From CAYNWT01 sp964485095 (GTDB taxonomy: Bacteria > Planctomycetota > Planctomycetia > Planctomycetales > Planctomycetaceae): a DNA stretch of 64,000 nt. The notes under the pieces are model-generated. The model did no database searches. It worked only from the letters and a program-made list of their open reading frames with translations, and was not told where the DNA came from. The stretch is taken from the NCBI GenBank assembly GCA_964485095.1, contig CAZAIB010000008.1, positions 1 through 64,000 on the forward strand. The letters are read 5' to 3'. Both the position numbers and the translations under genes were made by a program. How positions within the stretch are numbered: the first letter of the stretch is position 1; each line of letters opens with the position of its first letter. Positions 18,505 through 29,800 of the stretch are shown here, piece after piece.

Positions 18505-19815
18505 ATGAAACTCACAACTCAACTTGCTCTGCTACTGACGTTGGTGCTTACTTCGACGTTTGCCGACGACACGATCCCAGGAGCTCCGCAGACGCAGCCG
18601 ATCGCTTTGGTGGGCGGGATTATTCACACCGTCAGTGGCGACACGATACAGAACGGCACCTTGCTGTTTGACGATGGAAAAATTGTTGCAGCCGGAGCCA
18701 ACGTTGCTGTCCCCGAAGGCGCGAAGCGCATCGATGTTAGCGGCAAGCATGTCTACCCGGGACTGTTTGAATCGCACTCGCAACTCGGCCTGACCGAAAT
18801 CGCGTCAACACGAGCAACGGTCGATCACCGCGAAGGCGGCGCCCTTAATCCCAATCTCCAGGCCAATCGTGCGGTCAACCCTGACAGCACTCTGATTCCT
18901 GTCACCCGCAGCAACGGTGTGTTGCTGGCGTTGTCGGCTCCTACCGGCGGAATCGTATCGGGTCGAGCGTCCGTGATGTACATGGATGGCTGGACGTTCG
19001 AAGACATGACGCTGAAAGGTGCCGCGGTTCTGCAGGTCAACTGGCCCCGAATGGAACCGGTCTTCCGCGCAGAAGGGGATGAATCGCCAGAAGAACAAGA
19101 CGAAGAACGCGAGTCGGCTCTGCAACAATTGCGCAAGTTGTTCTCGGACACGCGCGTGTACAAGAAGGCCAGAGCGGCAGGCAAACAGAAGTTCGACATC
19201 CGACTGGACTCAATGATTCCCGTGATCGACGGCAAGATCCCGCTATTGATCGGTGCGGATATGCTTGACCAGATTCAATCGGCAGTCATGTTTGCAGTCG
19301 AACAGAAGGTTCAAGCCATCATCCTCGGCGGCTACGACGCTCCGTTGTGCGCAGAGCTGCTGAAGAAACACAAGGTGCCAGTGATCGTGAGTGCCGTACA
19401 CCGGCGACCTCGACGGCGTTCGGACGACTACGATGCTCCGTACACGTTGCCTCTGCGACTTTCGAAGGCCGGCGTGCAGTACTGCATTTCGGGTACTGAT
19501 CGTTCTGAGTCAATGAACGCTCGGAACCTGCCGTACGAAGCTGGTTACGCCGTCGCTTATGGCTTGCCCAAAGACGAAGCGTTGAAATCCATCACCCTGT
19601 ATCCGGCTCAAATCCTCGGTGTTGCCGATCGGGTGGGTTCGTTGGAAGCAGGCAAGGACGCCACAATTTTCGTTTGCACGGGCGACACACTGGAGACTGA
19701 TTCCAATGTCACTCACGCCTGGATTCGCGGCCGCAAGGTCGATCTCAACGACCACCAAAAACGGCTCTTCCAAAAGTACTCAGAGAAGTACAAGCAGCTC
19801 AAAGCAAAGAAGTAA
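18505..19815 (+). CDS. Secreted amidohydrolase-like protein lacking the HxH motif
   Basis: 436 residues from the ATG at 18505, chosen because the signal peptide (MKLTTQLALLLTLVLTSTFA) starts there; an upstream in-frame start would overlap the previous gene. The beta-sandwich part (IALVGGIIHTVSGDTIQNG) and the closing part (YPAQILGVADRVGSLEAGKDATI) are typical of imidazolonepropionase-like amidohydrolases. The metal-binding strand reads YPGLFESHSQLGLTEI, with no HxH, and the central metal histidines are hard to find. It resembles the N-terminal half of the preceding 1031-residue protein (VAPTGGIVSG/IAPAGGIVKG type segments). It may be an inactive partner or scaffold of that enzyme. The two are adjacent on one strand and probably co-expressed. 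Confidence 0.85.
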   Translation: MKLTTQLALLLTLVLTSTFADDTIPGAPQTQPIALVGGIIHTVSGDTIQNGTLLFDDGKIVAAGANVAVPEGAKRIDVSGKHVYPGLFESHSQLGLTEIASTRATVDHREGGALNPNLQANRAVNPDSTLIPVTRSNGVLLALSAPTGGIVSGRASVMYMDGWTFEDMTLKGAAVLQVNWPRMEPVFRAEGDESPEEQDEERESALQQLRKLFSDTRVYKKARAAGKQKFDIRLDSMIPVIDGKIPLLIGADMLDQIQSAVMFAVEQKVQAIILGGYDAPLCAELLKKHKVPVIVSAVHRRPRRRSDDYDAPYTLPLRLSKAGVQYCISGTDRSESMNARNLPYEAGYAVAYGLPKDEALKSITLYPAQILGVADRVGSLEAGKDATIFVCTGDTLETDSNVTHAWIRGRKVDLNDHQKRLFQKYSEKYKQLKAKK

Positions 19816-19877
19816 GCGACCTAGTGTGGCTCAACAGGCAGAGCAACCATCCGATGTGAGACAAAGGGGGAGCCAAC

Positions 19878-20087
19878 ATGGCTGCGAAACCCAAGGCAGA
19901 TGATGTTGTCAAAGTCTTCAAGGGTCTGGCCATCGCTTCGTCGCGAGCAAAGGCAATGGCTTCTGAACACGGCCGCGAGGCGCTGCGAAACAGTCTTTCG
20001 CGGCATCAGCAGGATGCAGTGCGCCAAAGCTTGTTGGAGATCGAGTCAGACCTGAAGACGGTTCTGAACATCATGACGAAGTCGTGA
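19878..20087 (+). CDS. Small hypothetical protein (69 aa)
   Basis: An AAGGGGGAG Shine-Dalgarno site six to seven bases before the ATG argues that it is translated. The protein is helical and charged (residues ~8-30: VVKVFKGLAIASSRAKAMAS; later LLEIESDLKTVLNIMTKS). It has no signal peptide, membrane segment or Cys. Function unknown. It follows the amidohydrolase by 62 bp and converges on the PIN/TRAM gene. Confidence 0.6.
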   Translation: MAAKPKADDVVKVFKGLAIASSRAKAMASEHGREALRNSLSRHQQDAVRQSLLEIESDLKTVLNIMTKS

Positions 20088-20138
20088 CGCGACGAACGAA
20101 CGAGTTCGAAGTGCGGACCTCAACAGCGTTACTTTAAG

Positions 20139-21188
20139 TTACGCGTCGGTTTGATCGCTGGGTTTACCGAAGATCATGCGACCTTCGCTCTTTTGCAGGA
20201 CGCTGGTGACGGTGACCGACAAGCGTTCGCCGATCAGATGGTCGGCGTTCTCGCAAACGACCATCGTTCCGTCGTCCAGGTAGCCGACGCCCTGCCCGTT
20301 TGATTCGCCCTGTTTCATCACGCGAATCTGCAACCGTTCGCCGGGGATGTATCGCGACTTCAAAGCGTTGGCAAGGTCGTTGAGGTTGACCACTGAGATG
20401 CCCTGGACGCTGGCGACTTTGTTCAGATTGAAATCATTAGTGATAACCGCGCCACCCAGCTCCTGCGCCAAAGCAACCAACCGCTGATCGACCGTCATTC
20501 CTTTGTGATCAGCTTTGCGATCTTCGTGAACACGCACTCCGACTTTACCACCCGCCTGGAGGCGTTCAAGAATATCCAGTCCGCGACGCCCCCGGAGCCG
20601 ACGATTCTTGTCGGGACTGTCAGCAATGTCCTGAATCTCGCCCAGGACAAAATCTGGCACAACCAGCTCGGATTCAATTATCTCAGTCTCGACAACATCC
20701 GCGATTCGTCCATCGATTAGTGAGCTGCTATCAACAACCAGGGGACGGCTGCCTCTCAGTTCTCTCTGGAACTCAACGTACGGAATCGCAAACCGGAAGT
20801 TGTCTTTGGTTTGCAGGATCAGAGTCACGCAGATGAACGGAATCATGAGCAGCGGAAACATGACGACAAGCGGGTAGTACGAGTTCTCCTTGGGAACGAC
20901 ATGGACAAGCGCTTGGATAAGCGAATAGGCCAGAACAACGCCCACGAACAGGCCAAAGTACACTGCCGAAATGGCTTCGATTCGCTTCCTTCGAAACAGC
21001 ATGTCGAACAGTGTCGCGGTCTGCGTAATCGCCAACATCACACAGAAAGAGAAGGCCGGCTGACGAACCACGATCTCTGGGTATGCAGCTTCTGTGGAGT
21101 ACGTCGTCCGGGTTGCTGGCTCGATATAAGCAGCAATCACCCCGGCACAAATACCCAGATAGAGAAGTCTGATGATGAGGAGCAGCAT
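20139..21188 (-). CDS. YacL-like PIN/TRAM membrane protein
   Basis: 349 residues. Four hydrophobic helices occupy the first ~135 residues (for example LLLIIRLLYLGICAGVIAAY; YYPLVVMFPLLMIPFICVTLIL). A PIN nuclease-like domain follows at ~150-270 with VVDSSSLIDGRIADV, VVPDFVLGEIQDIAD, RRLRGRRGLDIL and VITNDFNLNKVA, supplying the conserved acidic residues. A TRAM domain closes it (~285-345: PGERLQIRVMKQGES, GYLDDGTMVVCENA). This is the order in Bacillus YacL. PIN domains usually cut RNA, and TRAM binds RNA, so a membrane-bound RNase is likely, though the substrate is unknown. It is divergently arranged with the exporter gene. Confidence 0.9.
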   Translation of the reverse strand: MLLLIIRLLYLGICAGVIAAYIEPATRTTYSTEAAYPEIVVRQPAFSFCVMLAITQTATLFDMLFRRKRIEAISAVYFGLFVGVVLAYSLIQALVHVVPKENSYYPLVVMFPLLMIPFICVTLILQTKDNFRFAIPYVEFQRELRGSRPLVVDSSSLIDGRIADVVETEIIESELVVPDFVLGEIQDIADSPDKNRRLRGRRGLDILERLQAGGKVGVRVHEDRKADHKGMTVDQRLVALAQELGGAVITNDFNLNKVASVQGISVVNLNDLANALKSRYIPGERLQIRVMKQGESNGQGVGYLDDGTMVVCENADHLIGERLSVTVTSVLQKSEGRMIFGKPSDQTDA

Positions 21189-21340
21189 GAACTGGCGTTC
21201 CGGATAATGGCCCGAGCCCTTTTGGACTCATGAATGTCTACCATAATAATCTTACTGGAGACCGGACTGGTCAAGACAGGTCTTGTGGACCAAACCCACG
21301 GCGTTTAACCGAATATTCGTCAGTGCTCGTCACTTGGCCG

Positions 21341-23716
21341 ATGAAACTCAGCGGCAAAGCTGTTAAAGATCCACTCATTGCCGAGAAACCTGTTAAGACA
21401 GGTTGGACTGAACTACCCGCGGTTTGGAAGAAGCGGTTGAGACAATTTGCCGAGTTCATAGTCGGACGGGATCGCTTGATCCAAGTGTCCATGTTGCTGG
21501 TTACCCTGCTTGCCGCGTATTTCGCAGCTGGGATCAGCTTTGAGTTCTCGCCGCAGTCGGTCTACGAAGGCCAGGACGACCTGCTGCAATTCAGCGAGAA
21601 CCACAAACGCCTTTTCGGGCATGAAGACGCCACCATTGTCGTCGTCGTCGAAGCGACTGGTTCGGACGATGTGCTCACGCCGGAGGCGCTGACCTGGCAA
21701 AAGCGACTTGCAGACAAGCTTACCGCGGTCCCGCGAGTGCAGTTGGTCAGCGGCGTTGTCAATCTGCAAAGCATGCGACTAAAAGAAATCGTTCCGCTGG
21801 TTCCCACGACACCGGTCGTGGAAAAGATCGCCAGGCGAGTTCGCGACAAAGTCGACAGACAAGAACTCATCAAAGGCACGTTGATCAGTGAGGACCTGCG
21901 TCTGACGAACCTAGTGATCGAGTTTGACCCCGAGGCGAGATCGATGGTTGATACTCGGGTTGTGGTCGAGGCGGTGACGGAAGTCATCGAAGAGACCCCG
22001 CCACCTGATGGCTATCGGACCCACATTTCAGGCATCGCCGCGCTCCGAGTCGATGTGGTTCAGAACCTACTGGCTGATCAGAAGGTGATGTTTCCGCTTT
22101 CCGGGACACTGTTCCTGATCATCGTCATCCTGATGTTCCGCGACATCCGAATCACGCTCTACGCACTGGGCGCGGTGTTCGCGGGCGTGATCTGGTCATT
22201 CGGAATCATCGCCGCGCTGGGGCAGCCGTTCACGTTGCTTAGCAACAGTGTTCCCACTCTGACGCTAATCATCGGTGCAGCGAATGTGGTTCACGTTGTG
22301 TCGCGACACCTTGATGAGCTGCAGCACCATGGCACCGATGGCAAAGCCGCCGCAGTCGCCACAATGAGCGAGATGTCCGTCACGTGCATGCTTACGTTCG
22401 CAACAACGGCAATCGGGTTCGGCAGCCTGCTGATTTCTAAGTCGGTCGTCCTGCGGCAGTTTGCCTTCCAGGCGTCGCTTGGCCTGGTGTGCCAGTACTT
22501 CAGCGTAGTCCTGATCCTTGGCAGCGCACTGTCGCGGACGCGATCAGGATCGATGAAAAACCGGACCCATCACGCTGCAGGCTGGCTAGTGGACCGCCTG
22601 GGACGAGTTGTGTCGGGGCGTCCAATTCCAGTGCTGATCGCCAGCTTTGGAGTTGTCCTGACGTGTGGAGTTCTGGCCCGCGGATTGGCCGTGAATTCAT
22701 TCATCTACGAAACCTACGACTCCGCTCACCCGACCATGCACACGGTTCACTTGCTGGATGAAAAACTCGCGGGTCTGGCGGCGATTGAAATTCAGCTTGC
22801 CACTGACGACCCGGAATCACTTTTTGAACCGGCTGTCTTTGAGGAACTTCTGGCATTCCAGGAAGAGCTGCTTCGCACTGACGAGGTTCGCTACGCAAGC
22901 AGCTATGTGAATCTACACATCGCAAGCGCTGGTGCGCACAAAGAACTGAACCAGGAAAACATCGCCCGATTCGAACGCAACATCCGTCGCGCAGCCAAAA
23001 TCACCAGGCGTGAGTTCTTCATCACCGATGACAACCGCAGCGCACGCGTGCTGCTTCGCGTCCGCGACATCGGCAGCGCGCGAATGAACGGGCTTATAGA
23101 TGATCTGCAGTCTCGGCTGGCAATCATCTTCCCCGATGGGGACCCGATTCACGCGACGGTAACAGGGGACGCGTTTCTTCACGCTCGCTGCATGGACCAA
23201 TTCGTCCGGGATATGTTTTATTCACTGCTGACTGCCTCGATCGCAATCTTTGCTGTCATCTCACTGCTGTTTCGATCGCTGCGAACAGGTCTCATTTCGG
23301 CGATCCCAAACATGACGCCGCTGGCGGTCACTCTGGGCTACATCGCCCTCCGTGACTATCCCCTGACCGCCGGGGTCGTGATTGTGTTCGCAATCACGCT
23401 GGGCATTGCTGTCGATGACACCATTCACTTCCTCTCGCGTTTTGGTGAAGAACGCAGAAAGGGGTTGGGGATAGACGAATCCATTTCGGCTGTGTACAGG
23501 AGCAGTGGCCGAGCCATCGTGCTTACCACGGTGCTCATCGTGTCGGGCCTGTCGGTGCTACTACTCTCGCGTTTTGTTCCCACTCGAAGATTCGCCGAGC
23601 TAACTGCGGTCACGATGGCCGCTGCATTGCTGGGAGACTTACTTCTACTGCCGGCTTGCCTGGTTCTGTTCGAGAAGCGCGAGTCGAGCACCGACGACGA
23701 CGATCAGTTTGAGTAA
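21341..23716 (+). CDS. RND/MMPL-family exporter
   Basis: 791 residues from the ATG at 21341. An in-frame ATG at 21230 is possible, but the extra 37 residues look non-coding and would crowd the divergent promoter region. The topology is that of an RND/MMPL half-duplicated transporter: a first helix near residues 42-62 (VSMLLVTLLAAYFAAGI), a periplasmic loop of ~200 residues, a five-helix bundle (MFPLSGTLFLIIVILMF and on), a seventh helix (LIASFGVVLTCGVLARGLA), a second loop, and a final bundle (ASIAIFAVISLLF; TLGIAVDDTIHFLSRF). The motif AVDDTIHFL in the second bundle fits proton-driven exporters or the SSD-like group (hopanoid or lipid exporters). The substrate is unknown. It has no adjacent membrane-fusion protein. 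Confidence 0.87.
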   Translation: MKLSGKAVKDPLIAEKPVKTGWTELPAVWKKRLRQFAEFIVGRDRLIQVSMLLVTLLAAYFAAGISFEFSPQSVYEGQDDLLQFSENHKRLFGHEDATIVVVVEATGSDDVLTPEALTWQKRLADKLTAVPRVQLVSGVVNLQSMRLKEIVPLVPTTPVVEKIARRVRDKVDRQELIKGTLISEDLRLTNLVIEFDPEARSMVDTRVVVEAVTEVIEETPPPDGYRTHISGIAALRVDVVQNLLADQKVMFPLSGTLFLIIVILMFRDIRITLYALGAVFAGVIWSFGIIAALGQPFTLLSNSVPTLTLIIGAANVVHVVSRHLDELQHHGTDGKAAAVATMSEMSVTCMLTFATTAIGFGSLLISKSVVLRQFAFQASLGLVCQYFSVVLILGSALSRTRSGSMKNRTHHAAGWLVDRLGRVVSGRPIPVLIASFGVVLTCGVLARGLAVNSFIYETYDSAHPTMHTVHLLDEKLAGLAAIEIQLATDDPESLFEPAVFEELLAFQEELLRTDEVRYASSYVNLHIASAGAHKELNQENIARFERNIRRAAKITRREFFITDDNRSARVLLRVRDIGSARMNGLIDDLQSRLAIIFPDGDPIHATVTGDAFLHARCMDQFVRDMFYSLLTASIAIFAVISLLFRSLRTGLISAIPNMTPLAVTLGYIALRDYPLTAGVVIVFAITLGIAVDDTIHFLSRFGEERRKGLGIDESISAVYRSSGRAIVLTTVLIVSGLSVLLLSRFVPTRRFAELTAVTMAAALLGDLLLLPACLVLFEKRESSTDDDDQFE

Positions 23717-23795
23717 ACGGCGGTGACCGGTAAGCGCTTATTTGCCGACTCGTAATTATGCACACGGTCACGTAACGAGTGAGCAACTGCACGCC

Positions 23796-23834
23796 AAAAA
23801 AAAGAGCCAGTGCATGATGGCATGCACTGGCTCT
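23796..23834 (-). terminator. Intrinsic terminator of the giant-protein unit
   Basis: Perfect 14-bp inverted repeat (AGAGCCAGTGCATG at 23803-23816, CATGCACTGGCTCT at 23821-23834) with a 4-base loop. On the minus strand it is followed by eight Ts (23803-23796). It starts 27 bases after the stop codon of the 2013-residue gene. Read on the plus strand it has no T-tract. Confidence 0.92.
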
Positions 23835-23860
23835 GTAACACTCGGTTGCGTTGGCTACCG

Positions 23861-26800
23861 TCAGATCAGGTCGACCCATTCGGACAGTGTGTTGTCCGTC
23901 AGTTCGTCCCGCATGATGACATTTGCAAAGAAGAAGTCGTTGCCTGAACCACCAGTCAAAAGATCCCTTCTGTCATCATCAAAGGCTGTCTGCGGTGTTG
24001 GCGGTCGGTTCGGACCAATCAGGAACGCAGTGTTAAGACGGTTTTCGGTCTGTTCTGGACCGTCATGAATGTTGTCCACGCGTTGCTGATAAGTACGGGC
24101 GGAGTTCCACTCAGCCAGGATCGAAGCCATGTTGACGACAGAAAGGGAAATCCTGCCAGCGATGAGGACGTCCTCGCCATCGTTTCCTTCGACAACATCG
24201 CTGTCAGTCCCGCCGGTGACGACATCTCGGCCGTCACCACCAATAACTGTATCGTCGCCTGAACCACCGATTAGCAGGTCGCCATCAGCCTCACCAAAGA
24301 TTCTGTCCTGGCCAGAACCCCCAACAACACTATCGCTTCCTGCGCCACCGAAGATCGTATCGTTGCCGGCGCCACCGCTGATCGAGTCGTCGCCACCATC
24401 ACCCTGGATGACGTCCCGGCCATCGCCACCCTGAAGGGTGTCGTCACCTGAGCTACCGATCAATGTATCAAGGCCACCTTCACCCTTGATCGAATCATCA
24501 CCGGCTCCGCCGTCCAGCGTATCAAGGCCTCGACCGCCCAGAATCTCGTCTGCACCGTTTCCACCTAGAATGGTGTCACGTGAGTTACCGCCATTTAGCA
24601 AGTCATCGCCAGCAGCGCCGACCAGGGTATCTAGTCCGCCTCCACCTCGAATGGTGTCAGAAGCAAAACCGCCGAACACTGTGTCATTGCCTCCTCCCCC
24701 CTTGACGAGCAGTGGAGACGTAACAGTCGTCGCCGTGATCAAGTCATCGCCCGCCCGCGCGGTTACGACGATTCGGCTGTACTGGTCCACATTGAAGGCG
24801 AACGGCGTCCCGTTGAGCGTGGCGGTAATGGTTCCGCCTGACTCAGCCAAGTTGATGGTGTCAGCGCCTGGCGTTGCGTTGACGATCAGGTCAGTGTCAT
24901 CAAGATAGACCGGTGCATCATTATCAATTGTGATCACCGTGATGGAGCCAGTCTCACCGGTAAACATTCCGTCAGAGGCTGGATTGACTACGAAGTTTGC
25001 ATCCGTGAAGTTCCTGCCGTCCTGCGAAGCATCGTCCACCGCACTAAATGTGACGGTCTGAGCGACGTTCCAATTCGAGGCGTCGAACGTGATTGACGTA
25101 GGCGAAACGCCGACTTCAGTCGCGTCCTGACTTGAAACATCAATCGTCACTGGGTTCAGAGGAGCAGCAGTCAGGACGACCTCGACCTGGTCCGTGTTTC
25201 CACCTTCGCGAGCCAGTGTGTGAATGCCACTTTCCGTGATAGTGAAACCAGCGACGTCGTCATCCACGGTCGTCACTGTGACGTCTATGTCAGCGACTCC
25301 AGCAAAGAAGCCATTTGACACAGTGTCATCGACTGAGAATGTCACAAGGCTGTTGATGTTCCCATCAGCGAAAACGTCATCCGCGCCGGTAATAGTGACG
25401 GTCTGATCCTGGTCCCAGTTCGCGGGAGTAAATGTCAGTCGCGTCGGTGCTACGCTGACCTCACCGAGGTCAGCCGCAGTTACATCGATTACGACATCTG
25501 TGCTCGGTTCATCTCCCAGTCTAACCAAAATTTCGTCGGTTGTTCCGGATTCTGAAACTAACGTGCTGCCACCAGACTGGGTAATGACCAAGCCTGGCAC
25601 TTCGTCGTCAACCGTGACGACGCTGACGAACTGGTCCATTGCCACATCAAACGCGTCGTGCGACAACGCATCGACAACCCTGACCGCGATGGTTCCAGGA
25701 ACGTTTCCATCGATAACGCTATCGTCGACACCAAACACAGTGACAGTCTGCGGCACGTTAAAATTGGTGCCATTGAAAGTCAGTGTTGTGGCTGACAATG
25801 AAACTTCAGTGATGTCTGTCGGGATGATCTCGATGACAACATCGGTAAGCGGTGGCCCAGTAAGAGTCACATCAAATGAATCCGTGACGCCATCTTCACT
25901 CACCTCTGTAGCCCCAAGAGTCTCAACGATAATGATCTCTGCGATCTCATCATCGACATTTGTAATGGCTATGGGCTTGTCGTCCAGAACATCGAACTCG
26001 TCGTCAGACAGTGCATCATTTACGGACACAATGATGAAGTCAGAGATATCACCGTCGACGTCCGATTCATCCACACCGCCAACGTTGACAACCTGTGGCG
26101 TATCCCAGTTGGCTGGCGTGAACGTAAGCTGACTTGTCGAAAGAACGAACTCCGATGGGTCAGGGTTGATCACGTCCAGGACGACCGGCGAACTCGGCTC
26201 CACATTAAGAACCAATTGCAGCGTGTCCGTTAGCAGTCCGTTCTCACTGACGCTCAAGATACCCGGTGTCGCAGTGAAAGCCGCAACGTCATCGTCGATG
26301 GTGGTAACCGAAACCACCTGGTCAGGAACCGGATCGAAGAAGTCGTTGGACTGCCCGTCAAAGACAGCAACTGTCACGAAGCTAATCTCGTCCAGGTCGA
26401 CGAACGTATCATCAATACCTGTGATCGTTATGGTCTGCGGCGTCGTACCATTAGTTGGAGTAAAGACAACCACAGCCGGGCTAACGGCAATCTCTGTACT
26501 GTCATCAACTGACAGCTGGAGCCTCACGTTCGTCAGAGGAAGGTCATCCAATGCGATGTCAAATGTATCGGTCGTTCCCGACTCGTTGACAATCGTGCTG
26601 ACGACACCACCGGCGACATCGGCGGTTTCAGTGATTGTGAATCCAGCAACTTCGTCGTCCGTCGTCGACACAGAAAAGGATTGGTCGGCAACGTTGACCC
26701 AATCGGGGTCAGACAAGCTGTCTCTGATCGACAGAGTAATCAGACTGGAAATCGATCCGTCAACGAAATCGTCATCAATGCCGGTCACAACAATGGGCTG

Positions 26801-29800
26801 ATCGACATTCCAGTTGGTCGGCGTAAAGACGACGGCTCCAACATTGACAGTCGCTTCACCGAGGTCACCTACAATTACGTCAAACAGAACATTCGACGAT
26901 GGAGCTCGGGTGAGACGAACATTGACTGTGTCGCTTGTTCCGCTCTCATCGACAACCGTTGCCCCACCCGGTTGCGTTAGCAGGAAGCCAGGAACATCGT
27001 TGTCGATGGTGGTTATTGGAACCAAGACGTCCTCGACCGGGTCGAAGTCATTGTCCGACAGGAAGTCGTTTACGGATATCACAACGCTGCTGGCAATATC
27101 ACCATCTGTTGCATCGTCGTTGACACCGGTCACGGTCACCGTCTGAGGTATGTTCCAGTTAAGCGGTGTGAATGTCAGGCGTGTGGGGCCGACGATTGCT
27201 TCTCCGCCATCTGTCGTTGACAGATCCAGAACCACATTTGTGATTGGCTCTGCCGGAAGCGAGACATCAAACGTGTCTGTTGAACCGTTCTCATCGACAG
27301 TAGTACCACCATCGGTTTCCACCGTCAAAATGCCAGCCACATCGTCATCAACAATCCGAATTGTGGTGAAGGCAGGCAGATAAGGAGTCAACGGGTCTTG
27401 GTCAACAGCACCAATACGGAGGAACTCGAACCCTTCAATCTTGTTGTCGTTGACCGTCTCAATGTAGAAGCTCGCGTAGTCCTCACCGGGCGCCAGTCGC
27501 ACGCTACCAGGGAACGTCACATCGGAAACCTCTGCCACGAGGTCCACAACAACCTCCTCGTCAAGTGTCTCTGGTGTATCTCCAATCCGCCGGACGTTTC
27601 CAACGAGTCGTGTAACCAGATCACCGGATACGGGATCTTCGAAAATGTCTCGCGATGCGACACCAATCTCCAAAGAACCTGGTACCGTTGATCCTGGGAT
27701 TCGAGACTCAACAGAGATGTTGTAATCCTGTTCTTCAGGATCGTTCGTGAACAGTCGCACCGAGCCCGAGTAGTAACCAGGATCGAGTCCCGGCACGGGT
27801 TGGACCAGGATATAAGTCGTGTCCCCAGGGTCAGTTGACAGGGTTGCATTTCCGCCGGTGAAAGAAGCAGCACCAGGGAAGTCGGTTATCAGGTTGCCAA
27901 GGTTGTCGTAAAGATCGAACTGAAACGCCTGCGGCAACAGAATCTCATCAATGATCAGAGTGCTCGTGCCCTGATTGTGGATTGACCAGGTCTCATCCGG
28001 GTCGCCACCAAACTCGCCGCCGCCTGGCTGATCGAGATCAACCGGCGTAAACCGTTCGTCAACGTAAATGTCTTCAGGGATATTGAGTTGAGCTGGGAAC
28101 ACGAGCGACTGTCGCTCGACACGGATATCGGCAAATTCTTCAAGCTGGATATCGAAGCTGTCCTCACCGACCTTCGCCCCGTTTTGGAAGAACTCAACGG
28201 TCCAGGTTCCCTGAATAGCCTCAGGAGGCAGTCGCTGCTGCCACCAAAACTCAGCCGAGTAGTCTTCGCGATCGGCATTGGCCTGGTCTCTGGCGTACTC
28301 ACTACCATCAGGCCGTAACCAGACAGCTTCCAGCGCGTCGCCTGTTCGCACTGTGGCGAACTCAACGAAGACTGTTACTTCCTGGTCTCCCGTAACCGGG
28401 AAGTAGTCCACAGAAGATGGACCTTCGAGAATGTGTGGGCGGAAGTCGTACGGGTTGAAGTCCTCGAAGTTAATCGGGTTCGGACAGGGGTTAAACGGAT
28501 GTGTCGGCAGACACTGAGTAAAGAAGGATCGTCGAACTGTGCTGAAGCTACCTGAATAGTCGGGGATCTCAGAGAGGTACACGTTTGGATCAAGTAGTGT
28601 CTCGATCGGCCGACCGTTACGAGCCACTTCAAAATGCAGAGCCGGTTCGAAGGCGAACGGCCCCGAACTTCCAACCAGTCCGATTAACTGACCCTCGACG
28701 ACTGGATCGCCGGGGCGGAGGAAGACGGAATGTTGTCGCAATCGGCTGTAAGTGGTCGTGTAGCCATCACCATGACTAATGGTGATGAAGTTGGTCTCGG
28801 GAATCGGGTCTGGCAGCGGATCGAGCGGTTCGAAGTTCCGGTCGAACTCACCATCATTCACTGCCAGGACCACGCCATCCGCAGAGGCGTAGACCGGAAC
28901 ACCTAGATCCTGGTCCTGGAAAGTCGGAGGGCTGATATGCCAACCGGTGGTTTGATCAACCGTATGGAATCCTCCGGTATAGTCCTGTTCGTCGTCTTCG
29001 GTGTTATCGTCGACCGTTGGATCGATATCGACGTATGCCGTGATGTAAAACTCTTCCTGCGGCGTCCCATCCAAGGGCCACGCAAACTGAACTGGTGGCG
29101 ATGCGGTGGAAGCCGAGAACACGAAGGTAATTGTGTTGTTTGTCTCATCGTCTTCGGCGACTGTGTTATCTGGGTCGACAATCACTTCGACAGTATGAGT
29201 ACCGCCTGTCGTGTACCAACCTTCAATCAGGTCAACCCAAAACTGCGGCGGGACCATATGCTCGCCGAATCCGTTGTCGAGTCCCTCGTTCCGCAGTGGG
29301 ACGCCGTCAACTCGATATTCAATTGCGTAACCGACCGGATCTGGCAGGTTTTCTGTCGAATACTCCGCTTGAATACCAATCTGCTCACCGACGAACGTCG
29401 AGGTGACAGGTGTCAGGTTTCCGTCGACGAGGAATGCGGCATTGAGCGCGATGTCTTCGTTTAGGTTGGTCAGGTTAATAGTGACGACGGCGTTACTTGG
29501 AGCCTCAAGCCCGTCGTCAGCCTGGATACCAAGGTTAAAAGTTGGGGTTACCTCGAAGTTGAGGAAGCGCTGATCCAAGACCGAAATCTCACCTGTGGCA
29601 GGATTGATTTCGAAAGCGTTGCCCGTGTTCCCACTCGTGATCGAATAGGTAAGAGGGTCAAGATCGATGTCGGTATCAGCACCAGTATTGGCATCGTTTA
29701 CATCGTAAACGACTGTCATATTGGGCGTGTTCTCGGGCGTCGTCGCGACGTCGTTGAGGATTAGCGGAGTCAGCAGGCACCGCTCTTCAAGCCCTTCGGT

